A stretch of DNA of 38,806 bases from an uncultured Alistipes sp. (GTDB lineage Bacteria > Bacteroidota > Bacteroidia > Bacteroidales > Rikenellaceae), in NCBI GenBank assembly GCA_900768015.1, contig CAAGBI010000060.1, positions 1 to 38,806 of the forward strand, in the 5' to 3' direction. The position numbers were made by a program, and so were the translations under genes. Positions 7,195 to 14,442 of the stretch are shown here, one piece after another (the stretch's first letter is position 1; every line of letters starts with the position of its first letter). The notes beneath the pieces were generated by a model. That model saw only the letters and a program-made list of their open reading frames with translations, made no database searches and was not told where the DNA came from.

Positions 7195-8496
7195 TCAGTC
7201 TCGCCTGAAGAGGTCGCGCGTGTATAGCTTATTTTCGATGTCGCTAAGGTCTGCGTGGTAGCGGTTTGTTATCACCACATCGCTCTCGGCCTTGAAGCGC
7301 GCAAGGTCGTTAACGACCTCCGAGCCAAAGAACATCGCGCCATCCTCCAATGTGGGCTCGTAGATGATGACCTTTGCGCCCTTGGCCTTGATGCGCTTCA
7401 TCACGCCCTGTATGGAGCTCTGGCGGAAGTTGTCGGAGTTAGACTTCATCGTGAGGCGATATACACCCACGACGACCTCACGCTCCTTCGCCGCATCCCA
7501 CATGCTCGAACCGGTGTAGTAGCCCGCCTTGCGGAGCACCTGGTCGGCGATGTAGTCCTTGCGTGTGCGGTTGCTCTCCACAATCGCTGTCATCATGTTC
7601 TGTGGCACATCGCCATAGTTTGCCAGTAGCTGCTTCGTATCCTTGGGCAAGCAGTAGCCACCATAGCCAAACGAGGGATTGTTGTAGTGCGTGCCGATGC
7701 GGGGGTCGAGGCCCACGCCATTGATTATAGCCTCCGAGTCGAGACCCTTCATCTCGGCATATGTATCGAGCTCGTTGAAGTAGCTCACGCGCAGTGCGAG
7801 GTAGGTGTTGGCGAAGAGTTTCACCGCCTCAGCCTCCTTGACACCCATCTTGAGCACGGGCACATCCTCCTTTAACGCACCCTGCTTAAGCAACTCGGCA
7901 AAGATTTCTGCCTCGCGCTCGAGGAGCTCTATGTCAGCAATCTTGCGTATCGCCTCGTTCTCCGCCTCGAAGGCCTCACCTGCGATGGTGCGGGGTACGC
8001 CCACGATGATGCGCGAGGGGAAGAGGTTGTCCTCCAGCGCGCGGCTCTCGCGTAAGAACTCGGGCGAGAAGAGCAGATTGAGGCGCTCAACACCCTGCGC
8101 CGCATACTTGGCATAGAGGCTGCGCGAATAACCAACGGGCACGGTGGACTTTATTACCATCGTAGCGGCAGGGTTTACGCTGAGTACCCTCTCTACGACA
8201 TCCTCGATGTTGTGTGTGTCGAAGTGGTTGAGTGCAGGGTCGTAGTTCGTGGGCACGGCGATAACCACGAAGCGGGCATCGCGATATGCCTCCTCGTCGT
8301 TGAGCGTAGCGCGGAGTGATAGGTGCTTGGTGCGCATATACTCCTCGATGTAGTCATCCTGAATGGGTGAGAGGCCACGATTTATCATCTCGACCCTCTC
8401 GCGGAGGATGTCCACGGCCACAACATCGTTATGTTGGGCAAGTAGGGTAGCGATGCTTAAACCCACATAGCCAGTTCCTGCAATGGCAATCTTCAT
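7195..8496 (-). CDS. ugd: UDP-glucose 6-dehydrogenase
   Basis: A 433-residue NAD-dependent nucleotide-sugar dehydrogenase, expected to oxidise UDP-glucose to UDP-glucuronate for polysaccharide synthesis. The N-terminus has the NAD-binding GTGYVG (residues 7-12) and Asp29 after the second strand. 'VIKSTVPVGYS' (about 114-124) and 'FSPEFLRESRA' (about 143-153) are family signatures. The catalytic Cys lies in 'GGYCLPKDTKQL', near residue 280. The C-terminal UDP-binding domain includes 'IIYEPTLEDG'. The closest relatives appear to be the short HasB-like enzymes. Related UDP-ManNAc or GDP-mannose dehydrogenases share the fold, so substrate is likely rather than certain. It sits in the polysaccharide operon, 20 bp after the sugar transferase. 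Confidence 0.9.
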   Translation of the reverse strand: MKIAIAGTGYVGLSIATLLAQHNDVVAVDILRERVEMINRGLSPIQDDYIEEYMRTKHLSLRATLNDEEAYRDARFVVIAVPTNYDPALNHFDTHNIEDVVERVLSVNPAATMVIKSTVPVGYSRSLYAKYAAQGVERLNLLFSPEFLRESRALEDNLFPSRIIVGVPRTIAGEAFEAENEAIRKIADIELLEREAEIFAELLKQGALKEDVPVLKMGVKEAEAVKLFANTYLALRVSYFNELDTYAEMKGLDSEAIINGVGLDPRIGTHYNNPSFGYGGYCLPKDTKQLLANYGDVPQNMMTAIVESNRTRKDYIADQVLRKAGYYTGSSMWDAAKEREVVVGVYRLTMKSNSDNFRQSSIQGVMKRIKAKGAKVIIYEPTLEDGAMFFGSEVVNDLARFKAESDVVITNRYHADLSDIENKLYTRDLFRRD

Positions 8497-8516
8497 ATTC
8501 TGTGCGGTGTTATAGT

Positions 8517-9524
8517 CTAAAACTTCTTGCCAAAAACTATTGAGCAGAAGGTGTAAAACAGTATCTTACAGTCGAACCACCACGACCTGTGGCCGAGGTA
8601 GTAGAGGTCATACTCCAAGCGGCGAAGCATCTTCTCCATGGTGTCGGTGTAGCCGTTGTAGAGTGTGGCATAGCTCGTCACACCTGGGCGTATCTGGTAG
8701 AGGCACTCATAGCGCTTGTCATACTCCATAATCATCTCTATGTAGAACTTACGCTCGGGGCGCGGGCCCACAAATGCCATGTCGCCAATAAACACATTCC
8801 ACAACTGCGGCAACTCGTCTAAGTGGTGCGAGCGTATGAAGCGCCCTACGCGCGTTAGGCGTGGGTCGTTCTCCCCTTTGCTGTGGCTCAGCTGCGGGCC
8901 ACTCTTCTCAGCATCGAGGCGCATGGAGCGGAACTTATAGATGTCGAAGGTGCGTCCCTTGTGTCCCACTCTCTTTTGTTTGAATATCGCAGGCCCGCCA
9001 TCCTCACATCTTACCATAGCGTAGGTAAGCACAAAGAGTGGCGCGAAGAGTATCATCGCCATGCCCGAGACGATGATGTCGAGCAGTCGCTTTAGCTTGC
9101 GCGCAAAGCCATTCATGCCGTCAACAATATAGTTGCTCTTGGGGAGATACCTGCTTACTGTTGTGCAGACCCATCTATGCTCCTTGCGTATGCTTGCCTC
9201 CTTTATGTCGTTTGCCCATGTGGCATACCCCGCATTGTCGAATGGCGTGGTGGTGGCGATGTATATGTAGTTGTCGCTATCGACAACCACATCGTTCGTG
9301 CTGCACACCTTGCGTAGTGCGCTTCTTCCCACCATTATGCTTGCCATGTCCAACTCTGTGGAGTATCGGCCTATGGTGCATATCGGGGCGTCATCTATCA
9401 TTTGCCATAGAGAGTATGCCGATTTACCGTATGCAATCCATGTGTCGCTATCGGGGTGGTAGTGGCAGTGGATCTCGTGGCCCTTGTTGTCGGCCTCGTT
9501 CTTGTTAATTGCAAGGCGGTCCAT
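8517..9524 (-). CDS. Initiating sugar-1-phosphate transferase (WbaP/polyprenyl-P type)
   Basis: The C-terminal 190 residues are a bacterial sugar transferase domain: a hydrophobic re-entrant segment (LLDIIVSGMAMILFAPLFVL), the basic 'FKQKRVGHKGRTFDIYKFRSM', 'RLTRVGRFIRSHHLDELPQLWNV' and 'MAFVGPRPE'. Such enzymes attach the first sugar phosphate to undecaprenyl phosphate, starting polysaccharide assembly. The roughly 140 N-terminal residues are a soluble domain of unknown role. I place the start at the ATG at 9524 (335 residues). The frame stays open to a TTG at 9680, but a perfect promoter (-7 box 9651-9658) puts the transcript start near 9645, so that longer form cannot be translated from this transcript. 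First gene of the polysaccharide operon. Confidence 0.85.
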   Translation of the reverse strand: MDRLAINKNEADNKGHEIHCHYHPDSDTWIAYGKSAYSLWQMIDDAPICTIGRYSTELDMASIMVGRSALRKVCSTNDVVVDSDNYIYIATTTPFDNAGYATWANDIKEASIRKEHRWVCTTVSRYLPKSNYIVDGMNGFARKLKRLLDIIVSGMAMILFAPLFVLTYAMVRCEDGGPAIFKQKRVGHKGRTFDIYKFRSMRLDAEKSGPQLSHSKGENDPRLTRVGRFIRSHHLDELPQLWNVFIGDMAFVGPRPERKFYIEMIMEYDKRYECLYQIRPGVTSYATLYNGYTDTMEKMLRRLEYDLYYLGHRSWWFDCKILFYTFCSIVFGKKF

Positions 9525-9650
9525 ATAAAGAGTATCCTCTACGCCATCTCTCCAGGGTTGCGGCAAGTGGGAGATGTGCAGAGCTTTATTTGTGTAATCA
9601 AAACTTGTGTAGCGTGCAAAACGAACTCCAAATTTTGATGCCTTGCAGTA

Positions 9651-9681
9651 CAAAGATAGGAAAAAGTTTTGTCGGGACAAA
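9651..9681 (-). promoter_or_regulatory. Promoter of the polysaccharide operon
   Basis: On the minus strand TTTG (9681-9678), exactly 19 bp, then TATCTTTG (9658-9651): a full match to the Bacteroidota consensus. The predicted start is near 9645. It lies inside the open frame of the sugar transferase and therefore limits its start codon to positions below 9645, leaving a leader of about 120 nt before the ATG at 9524. Confidence 0.8.
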
Positions 9682-9825
9682 ACAATTTTATTGTTTTAGG
9701 TGCTATTTTATGCCCCTTCTCAGTACTATTTTGGAATTGGAGTCAGCTCTTGCACTCTGTCCGCTAAACCCTGTTATGTGGACCTCAGTTGCCAATACCG
9801 TGCCGAATAAGCAGAGAAGGAGACG

Positions 9826-9863
9826 AAAAAAAAGGAGAGTAGTTCAGTCGCTGACTACTCTCC
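9826..9863 (-). terminator. Intrinsic terminator of the flippase-to-amidohydrolase operon
   Basis: A 10-bp stem GGAGAGTAGT/ACTACTCTCC (9834-9843 with 9854-9863), extended by a CAG/CTG pairing around a 3-nt loop, is followed on the minus strand by eight T residues (9833-9826). It begins 28 bp after the amidohydrolase stop codon. Confidence 0.85.
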
Positions 9864-9890
9864 CTATTCCTATTGGGTTGAATATTTTGT

Positions 9891-11027
9891 CTATATTATG
9901 CGTGTTGATTGGCTCTCAGGGGTTAGGCGCATTGCCTGCAAGTCGACACCCGAAATCACTGCCAAGCCCGGTTGCTTGCCCACATCAATCGACCCTTTGC
10001 GCTCTGCTATGCCGAGAGCTTTCGCTCCGTTGAGCGTGGCGTAGGTGAGTAACTCGGCAAGGGGCACATCGCCCAAGAGGCGCATATTCTCGACCATTGA
10101 TAGGTGGCGTGCCGAGGCGAGCGAGTCTGTACCTATGGCAATCTGCGCTCCCAGCTCGCGGTAGAGCGCAACGGGTGGCGTGATGCCCGAGATATAGCGG
10201 TTGGACTCGGGGCACATTACCCATGTGGGTGGGGTGTCGAAATGCTTGTCTAACAGGGTAATATCCTCCGCCGTGCTCTTGCATCCGTGTACTAATATCG
10301 TTCTACGGTTGGTAGGTACGCTCTCTGCGACACGCTTTGCGGGGTGGCCATAGTGCAAGAAGTCGCACTCCCAGCCCATGCGCGAGTACCACTCCCAGAG
10401 TGACCCTTTTTTGTTATAAAGTGCTATCTCATCCTCCGACTCGAGGAGGTGTACCGAGAGGCTCTCCGTGCCCTTTGATGCTATCTCGCGGAATATGGCA
10501 TCCTGAAGCGAGTAGGTGGAGTGTGTGGTGATGTCTGCACGGTCATATTTTGCTGCCATAGTGCGCTGCATATCACACGATTGCACCATTAGTCCAAAGA
10601 CCTCAAAAAGGGTGTGGTACTCAACCTTTGAGCGCTCTTTGATGGGCATAATGAGGTCGTCGTTGGCGATGTCCAATACTGCCTCCACGCCCTCGTGCCA
10701 CATCTCGCTATCGGCAACCGAGGCGGCATGCAGGCGCTCCTCGTTGGTGTAGTTGCCCCTCACGCGGCCAATCTCGCGTGCGAAGCCCGCAAAGCCTGTG
10801 CCCTCGGCGATAGCACCACGCAGGTAGGCGAGTTCGAGGTGGCTATGTGCGTTAACCATACCAGGGATAAGGATGCCGGGGTAGAACTCCACGCTCGCGA
10901 GGTTGTCTATCGTGTCGTGGCGCGTGATGTTTGTTATGGTGCCGTGGTCGTCAACCTCGACAACGATACCCCTCTCTAACGCTCCGTTAATGAGCGCGTA
11001 GTGCGATGCTATCTTTCTCATTGTCAA
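9891..11027 (-). CDS. Amidohydrolase (COG0402, chlorohydrolase/deaminase type)
   Basis: A 378-residue metal-dependent hydrolase. Visible metal and active-site residues are HSH at 61-63 in 'VNAHSHLELAYLRG', His193 and Glu196 in 'HLLESEDE', His247 in 'LVHGCKS', and Asp301 in 'IAIGTDSLAS'. This is the pattern of COG0402 deaminases and chlorohydrolases such as guanine, S-adenosylhomocysteine or aminodeoxyfutalosine deaminases. The substrate cannot be chosen from sequence; an aminodeoxyfutalosine deaminase role would need futalosine-pathway genes elsewhere. Its first 41 bp overlap the end of the upstream DUF4296 gene, which implies co-translation. It is the last gene of the operon. Confidence 0.8.
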   Translation of the reverse strand: MTMRKIASHYALINGALERGIVVEVDDHGTITNITRHDTIDNLASVEFYPGILIPGMVNAHSHLELAYLRGAIAEGTGFAGFAREIGRVRGNYTNEERLHAASVADSEMWHEGVEAVLDIANDDLIMPIKERSKVEYHTLFEVFGLMVQSCDMQRTMAAKYDRADITTHSTYSLQDAIFREIASKGTESLSVHLLESEDEIALYNKKGSLWEWYSRMGWECDFLHYGHPAKRVAESVPTNRRTILVHGCKSTAEDITLLDKHFDTPPTWVMCPESNRYISGITPPVALYRELGAQIAIGTDSLASARHLSMVENMRLLGDVPLAELLTYATLNGAKALGIAERKGSIDVGKQPGLAVISGVDLQAMRLTPESQSTRII

Positions 11028-11892
11028 CGCTTATTGAGTCGCGCTCCATGACCCTAATTGTGTCTGCCGTGAAGCCCATCATCAAGTCGTAGTTTAGCAG
11101 GCGTATGTCGAGCTGCTTCTGGTAGAGGCTATCCACAGATATATCGGTAGGCAGCACGCGCACAACCTTAAAGTTCGTAATCTTGATGTCGGGAAGCTTC
11201 GACTCCTCGTTATGGGGGTGGTAGAACATGTCGATAAATATCTCGGTGTGCGCCGTGTCTATGGAGAGCTTGCGCGTGTACGAAGCATCGCGGTAGCGGC
11301 TGAGCATCATGGTGTGGCGTAGCGTCTCGAGCGTATCGTTCTTCATGGCATAGACCAAGACGCGCGAGTTGCGGTTCTCGTCAAGGGTGTCGATGTAGTA
11401 GTCGAACGATATGGCATACTCTCCTGTGGTAAGGTCGCCGATGGCTATGCGAAGCTTGTTGGTGTCGCGCAAGCGCTTAACGCGAATAAGCGAATCCTCA
11501 TAGACCGTGCGCGTGTACTTACGGCGTGCAACATTGTCTATGGTGTCGAGCACCACAATCTTGCGGGCCTCGAGTTTCGCCTCAGCCTGCAGCTGGTCGC
11601 TCACCCTGTTCATAAGGTCACTAAGAAGGGCACTCTTACGCTCCGAGAATGTCTTAAGCGTGTGCTGCATATCCTTGACCGTATATCCATAGCGCTCGAA
11701 GATGGGCTCATAGAGGTAAAGCGAGTCCTCGTTGATGCCGCTCTCGCCGATATAGGCGTTGGCAAGGTAGGCGTCGTGGAAGATCTTGATGAGGTCCTCA
11801 TCTGGAATCTCGCGCTGACGCTGGCAGCCCACACCCGCAAGGAGCGTGATCACCGAGCTAAGTAGCAGTATTGCGTATCTCTTAATATTCAT
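10987..11892 (-). CDS. DUF4296-domain lipoprotein
   Basis: A 301-residue lipoprotein. The signal peptide (MNIKRYAILLLSSVITLLAG) ends in a lipobox with Cys23 (LAGVGC). The N-terminal third has the DUF4296 pattern: 'IPDEDLIKIFHDAYLANAYI' just after the signal, then 'FERYGYTVKDMQHTLKTFSERKSALLSDLMNRVSDQL', predicted mostly helical. The rest (about 120-285) is a less conserved domain with Asp-rich repeats of the 'DTLETLRHTM' sort. DUF4296 lipoproteins are specific to Bacteroidota and have no known activity. The gene follows the FtsX-type permease by 23 bp and overlaps the amidohydrolase. Confidence 0.8.
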   Translation of the reverse strand: MNIKRYAILLLSSVITLLAGVGCQRQREIPDEDLIKIFHDAYLANAYIGESGINEDSLYLYEPIFERYGYTVKDMQHTLKTFSERKSALLSDLMNRVSDQLQAEAKLEARKIVVLDTIDNVARRKYTRTVYEDSLIRVKRLRDTNKLRIAIGDLTTGEYAISFDYYIDTLDENRNSRVLVYAMKNDTLETLRHTMMLSRYRDASYTRKLSIDTAHTEIFIDMFYHPHNEESKLPDIKITNFKVVRVLPTDISVDSLYQKQLDIRLLNYDLMMGFTADTIRVMERDSISVDNEKDSIALRAH

Positions 11893-11915
11893 AGATGTGT
11901 GTTTCTTCTTCGCTG

Positions 11916-13109
11916 TTATGCCCTCTTGTGCAATTTTGCGTGTACGGTGAGGGTCGATATGATAAAGCCTATGGCTATCATTATGGTGTTAACCATGATG
12001 ATGTCCACGGGGTTGATGTCCACGGGGTAGCTCTCCATAATCATGTTGCCCGGAATCTTAATCCAGCCATAGTGGTGCTGGCCGAGTGCAAAGCCCACGC
12101 CGAGGAGCGTGCCGAGGAGGCAGCCCGTGATGGTGAGCAACATACCCTCGCCCACGAATATGCGCTGCACAAGTCGTCGGTTGGCACCCATGGCGCGGAG
12201 TGTGGCGATGTCGCGGCTCTTCTCGGTTATGAGCATAAGCACCGTGCCCACGATGGAGAATGCAGCAACCGTGGCGATGAGTATGCCTATGAGCATTATG
12301 GCGAACTTCTCGATGCGCAGAATGGCGTTTGTCGCGGCATTCTTGTCGTCGCGCGTCAATACCTCAAACTCCTCTCCCACAACCTTCTGAATACGCTGCT
12401 TAACCGCTTCGGCCTCGTTGGCGTTGGTGCACTTTATGGCCACGCACGACAACCTATCATCGTAGTTGAGGAGCTCCTGCACGCGGCTCAACTCGCCGAG
12501 TGCCATGGTGGCATCGTTCTCGGTGGTCGTGATAAATTCGCCACCGAGGTGTGTGGTAGAGCGCGAAATGCCACTTGTGGGCAAGAGTGTCGAAATCTGC
12601 TTGCGGTTTAGGGCGTAGAGCTCTATCGTAGCACCCATGCTATACACCGAAAGTTCGCTTGCCACCATGCCGCTGAGTATCACATCTCCCGCCTTGATGC
12701 GATTCATGTCGCCCAAGACAAGGTGCTTGTCGATGGGTATCACATCGCAGTAGGTGCTATCAATGCCGCGCAGCGATACCGTAACGCGATGACCATTTGC
12801 CGAGGCCATAACGCTCTGCTCCAGGTAGCAGGTGGTGGCTGCAACGCCCTCCGTAGAGCATATACGCTCGAAATCTATGGCGTTGCTATCGAAGGTTGTA
12901 CCGCGCGCGGGGACAATCTCAATGTCGGCATCTACGGCGCGGTTATGTTCGGTGATGGTGGTGGTAAGTCCGTCGAACATCGCCATAAGGATTATCATCG
13001 CGGCCGTAGGTATAGCCACCGCGAGGAGGCTAACCAGCGCGATGATGTTTATCACCGAGTGTGACTTCGGCGAAAACATATAGCGACGAGCAAACTGAAA
13101 CCACACCAT
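11916..13109 (-). CDS. FtsX/LolC-LolE-type ABC permease
   Basis: A 397-residue inner-membrane protein with one N-terminal helix (about 18-42), a large periplasmic domain (about 45-260) and three C-terminal helices (about 265-375), the standard topology of LolC/LolE permeases. It opens with 'FARRYMFSPKSHSVINIIALVSLL', a known LolE-family start. The coupling loop 'EKSRDIATLRAMGANRRLVQRIFVGEGM' (about 287-314) is highly typical. Such permeases extract lipoproteins from the inner membrane with an ATPase (LolD), which is not in this window. The position among envelope lipoprotein genes agrees. It begins 15 bp after rbfA ends. Confidence 0.9.
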   Translation of the reverse strand: MVWFQFARRYMFSPKSHSVINIIALVSLLAVAIPTAAMIILMAMFDGLTTTITEHNRAVDADIEIVPARGTTFDSNAIDFERICSTEGVAATTCYLEQSVMASANGHRVTVSLRGIDSTYCDVIPIDKHLVLGDMNRIKAGDVILSGMVASELSVYSMGATIELYALNRKQISTLLPTSGISRSTTHLGGEFITTTENDATMALGELSRVQELLNYDDRLSCVAIKCTNANEAEAVKQRIQKVVGEEFEVLTRDDKNAATNAILRIEKFAIMLIGILIATVAAFSIVGTVLMLITEKSRDIATLRAMGANRRLVQRIFVGEGMLLTITGCLLGTLLGVGFALGQHHYGWIKIPGNMIMESYPVDINPVDIIMVNTIMIAIGFIISTLTVHAKLHKRA

Positions 13110-13124
13110 AGTGCGCAGGGGTTA

Positions 13125-13463
13125 CTACTTGTTAAGCAAGTTGTCGATGTTCTCGATATACTCGAGCGAGTCGTCGATGAACCACTCCAACTCGGGCACT
13201 ACCTTGAGCTGGTTGCGTATGCGTGCGCCGAGCATCTTGCGGATGAGCCAGCTCTGCTCGTTGATAGCCTCGAGGATGGCGTTGCTACGCTCGAAGGGGA
13301 AGACGCTAACATATATCTTTGCGTATGCCAAGTCGGGTGATACGCGCACCATGGTGATGGTTACGAGTGAGCCGCGTGTGGCATCTGCCATCTCCTTCTG
13401 TACGATCTCTGCGATGTCGCGCTGCAAGAGGCGCGCAATCTTCTGCTGTCTTGTTGAATCCAT
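13125..13463 (-). CDS. rbfA: Ribosome-binding factor A
   Basis: A 112-residue single KH-like domain protein that binds the 30S subunit during late 16S rRNA 5'-end maturation. Family markers are 'RLLQRDIAEIVQKEM' (12-26), 'VTITMVRVSPDLAYAKIYVSVFP' (36-58), and 'IRKMLGARIRNQLKVVPELEWFIDDSLEYIENIDNLL' at the C-terminus. Length is typical. It is in the middle of the long minus-strand operon, between an outer-membrane protein and the LolE-type permease; rbfA next to a LolE-type gene is a common arrangement in this phylum. Confidence 0.95.
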   Translation of the reverse strand: MDSTRQQKIARLLQRDIAEIVQKEMADATRGSLVTITMVRVSPDLAYAKIYVSVFPFERSNAILEAINEQSWLIRKMLGARIRNQLKVVPELEWFIDDSLEYIENIDNLLNK

Positions 13464-13521
13464 AAATCTTATACTGTTTCTATGTTGTTATATGCTTGAC
13501 TGTTAGTAGGTTTGGGTGTTA

Positions 13522-14415
13522 TTATCTACGCTGTGGCGTTGTGGCTGCTCTACCTCCACCTCCCGCAGTGTTGTTCGCACCGCCGCCACCATTGGCCTGT
13601 GCTGCCGAGAAGTTGAATGTCTTCATGCGAGGCTCCTTCTTTGGGCGCACCACATACCAAGCATCGAAGCCACGCTTGTTGAAGCGCCAGCCGAGGGTGA
13701 GCATAACGCTGATGTTGTCGACGGGTGAGCGCAAGGGGGTGTAGTAGAAGGGGTTCTCGCGACCATCTGTAGTGTTGGAGTAGTACTTGTTTCGGTTCTT
13801 CATAAGGTCGGAGTAGCCGAAGTTGTACTTCGCCTTAAAGCCCAACTCCACCTGACCGAGCAACACCGCGAGGCCTGCGCCACCCGAGAGTCCATAGCCG
13901 AAGCGGTTGTCGCGTGGCACCTTCCACTCATACTTACCCCCAGGGAAGCGGTCGTTCTCGTAGCTATAGTCTGACGAGATGTTGTACGAGAGCACAAATG
14001 CCGCCTCGATGAAGATGCGCAGGTGGTTGTTTGCTGCGTAGATGTGGGGCTGCCAAACAATGGGCAGCATCAACGAGTTCACATGGCGGGTGTAGAACTG
14101 GTAGTGGCGTATCTCCTTATCATCCTTCATCTCGGAAGTATAAGCATAACCAAAGTTAAAACCTCGCTCCATGTACTCAAGGTCGACACCCACGCAGCCT
14201 ACAAAGCGGGGCTTGTCGCTGTAGTAGCGCCACGAGATGCCATAGGTGTCTGTCCACCACATCCACTTTGTCTCCTCGGCGGGGTAGAAGCGTGCGGTAC
14301 TAACTCCCGTACCTCCCGTAAGCGTCAGGGTGTGCTGTGCTGTGGCGCGCTCACTGCCCACAAGGGCAAAGAGCACCACCATAAGCAATGTCAATATTCG
14401 TGTATAGCGTTTCAT
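13522..14415 (-). CDS. Outer-membrane beta-barrel protein with Gly-rich tail
   Basis: A 297-residue exported protein. The signal peptide spans residues 1-26 (MKRYTRILTLLMVVLFALVG...ATA). The body (27-255) is rich in alternating aromatic and polar residues, for example 'WRYYSDKPRFVGCVGVDLEYME' and 'LRIFIEAAFVLSYNI', as in outer-membrane barrels of the PorT/OmpA-barrel type found in Bacteroidota. The last barrel-like strand is 'DNISVMLTLGWRFN'. The final 40 residues are unlike a barrel end: an Ala/Asn/Gly segment with GGGG and a second GGGG, ending in Arg-Arg. The gene starts 27 bp after the Ig-like lipoprotein, whose tail is also Gly-rich. Function unknown. Confidence 0.75.
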   Translation of the reverse strand: MKRYTRILTLLMVVLFALVGSERATAQHTLTLTGGTGVSTARFYPAEETKWMWWTDTYGISWRYYSDKPRFVGCVGVDLEYMERGFNFGYAYTSEMKDDKEIRHYQFYTRHVNSLMLPIVWQPHIYAANNHLRIFIEAAFVLSYNISSDYSYENDRFPGGKYEWKVPRDNRFGYGLSGGAGLAVLLGQVELGFKAKYNFGYSDLMKNRNKYYSNTTDGRENPFYYTPLRSPVDNISVMLTLGWRFNKRGFDAWYVVRPKKEPRMKTFNFSAAQANGGGGANNTAGGGGRAATTPQRR

Positions 14416-14442
14416 CGCGTTGTTAGTTTCCTTTTATTAATA

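Noticed and set aside
11895..12611. 238-residue plus-strand frame rich in His, Ala and Glu
   Set aside because: Antisense to the FtsX/LolE-type permease; its composition is typical of a shadow frame.
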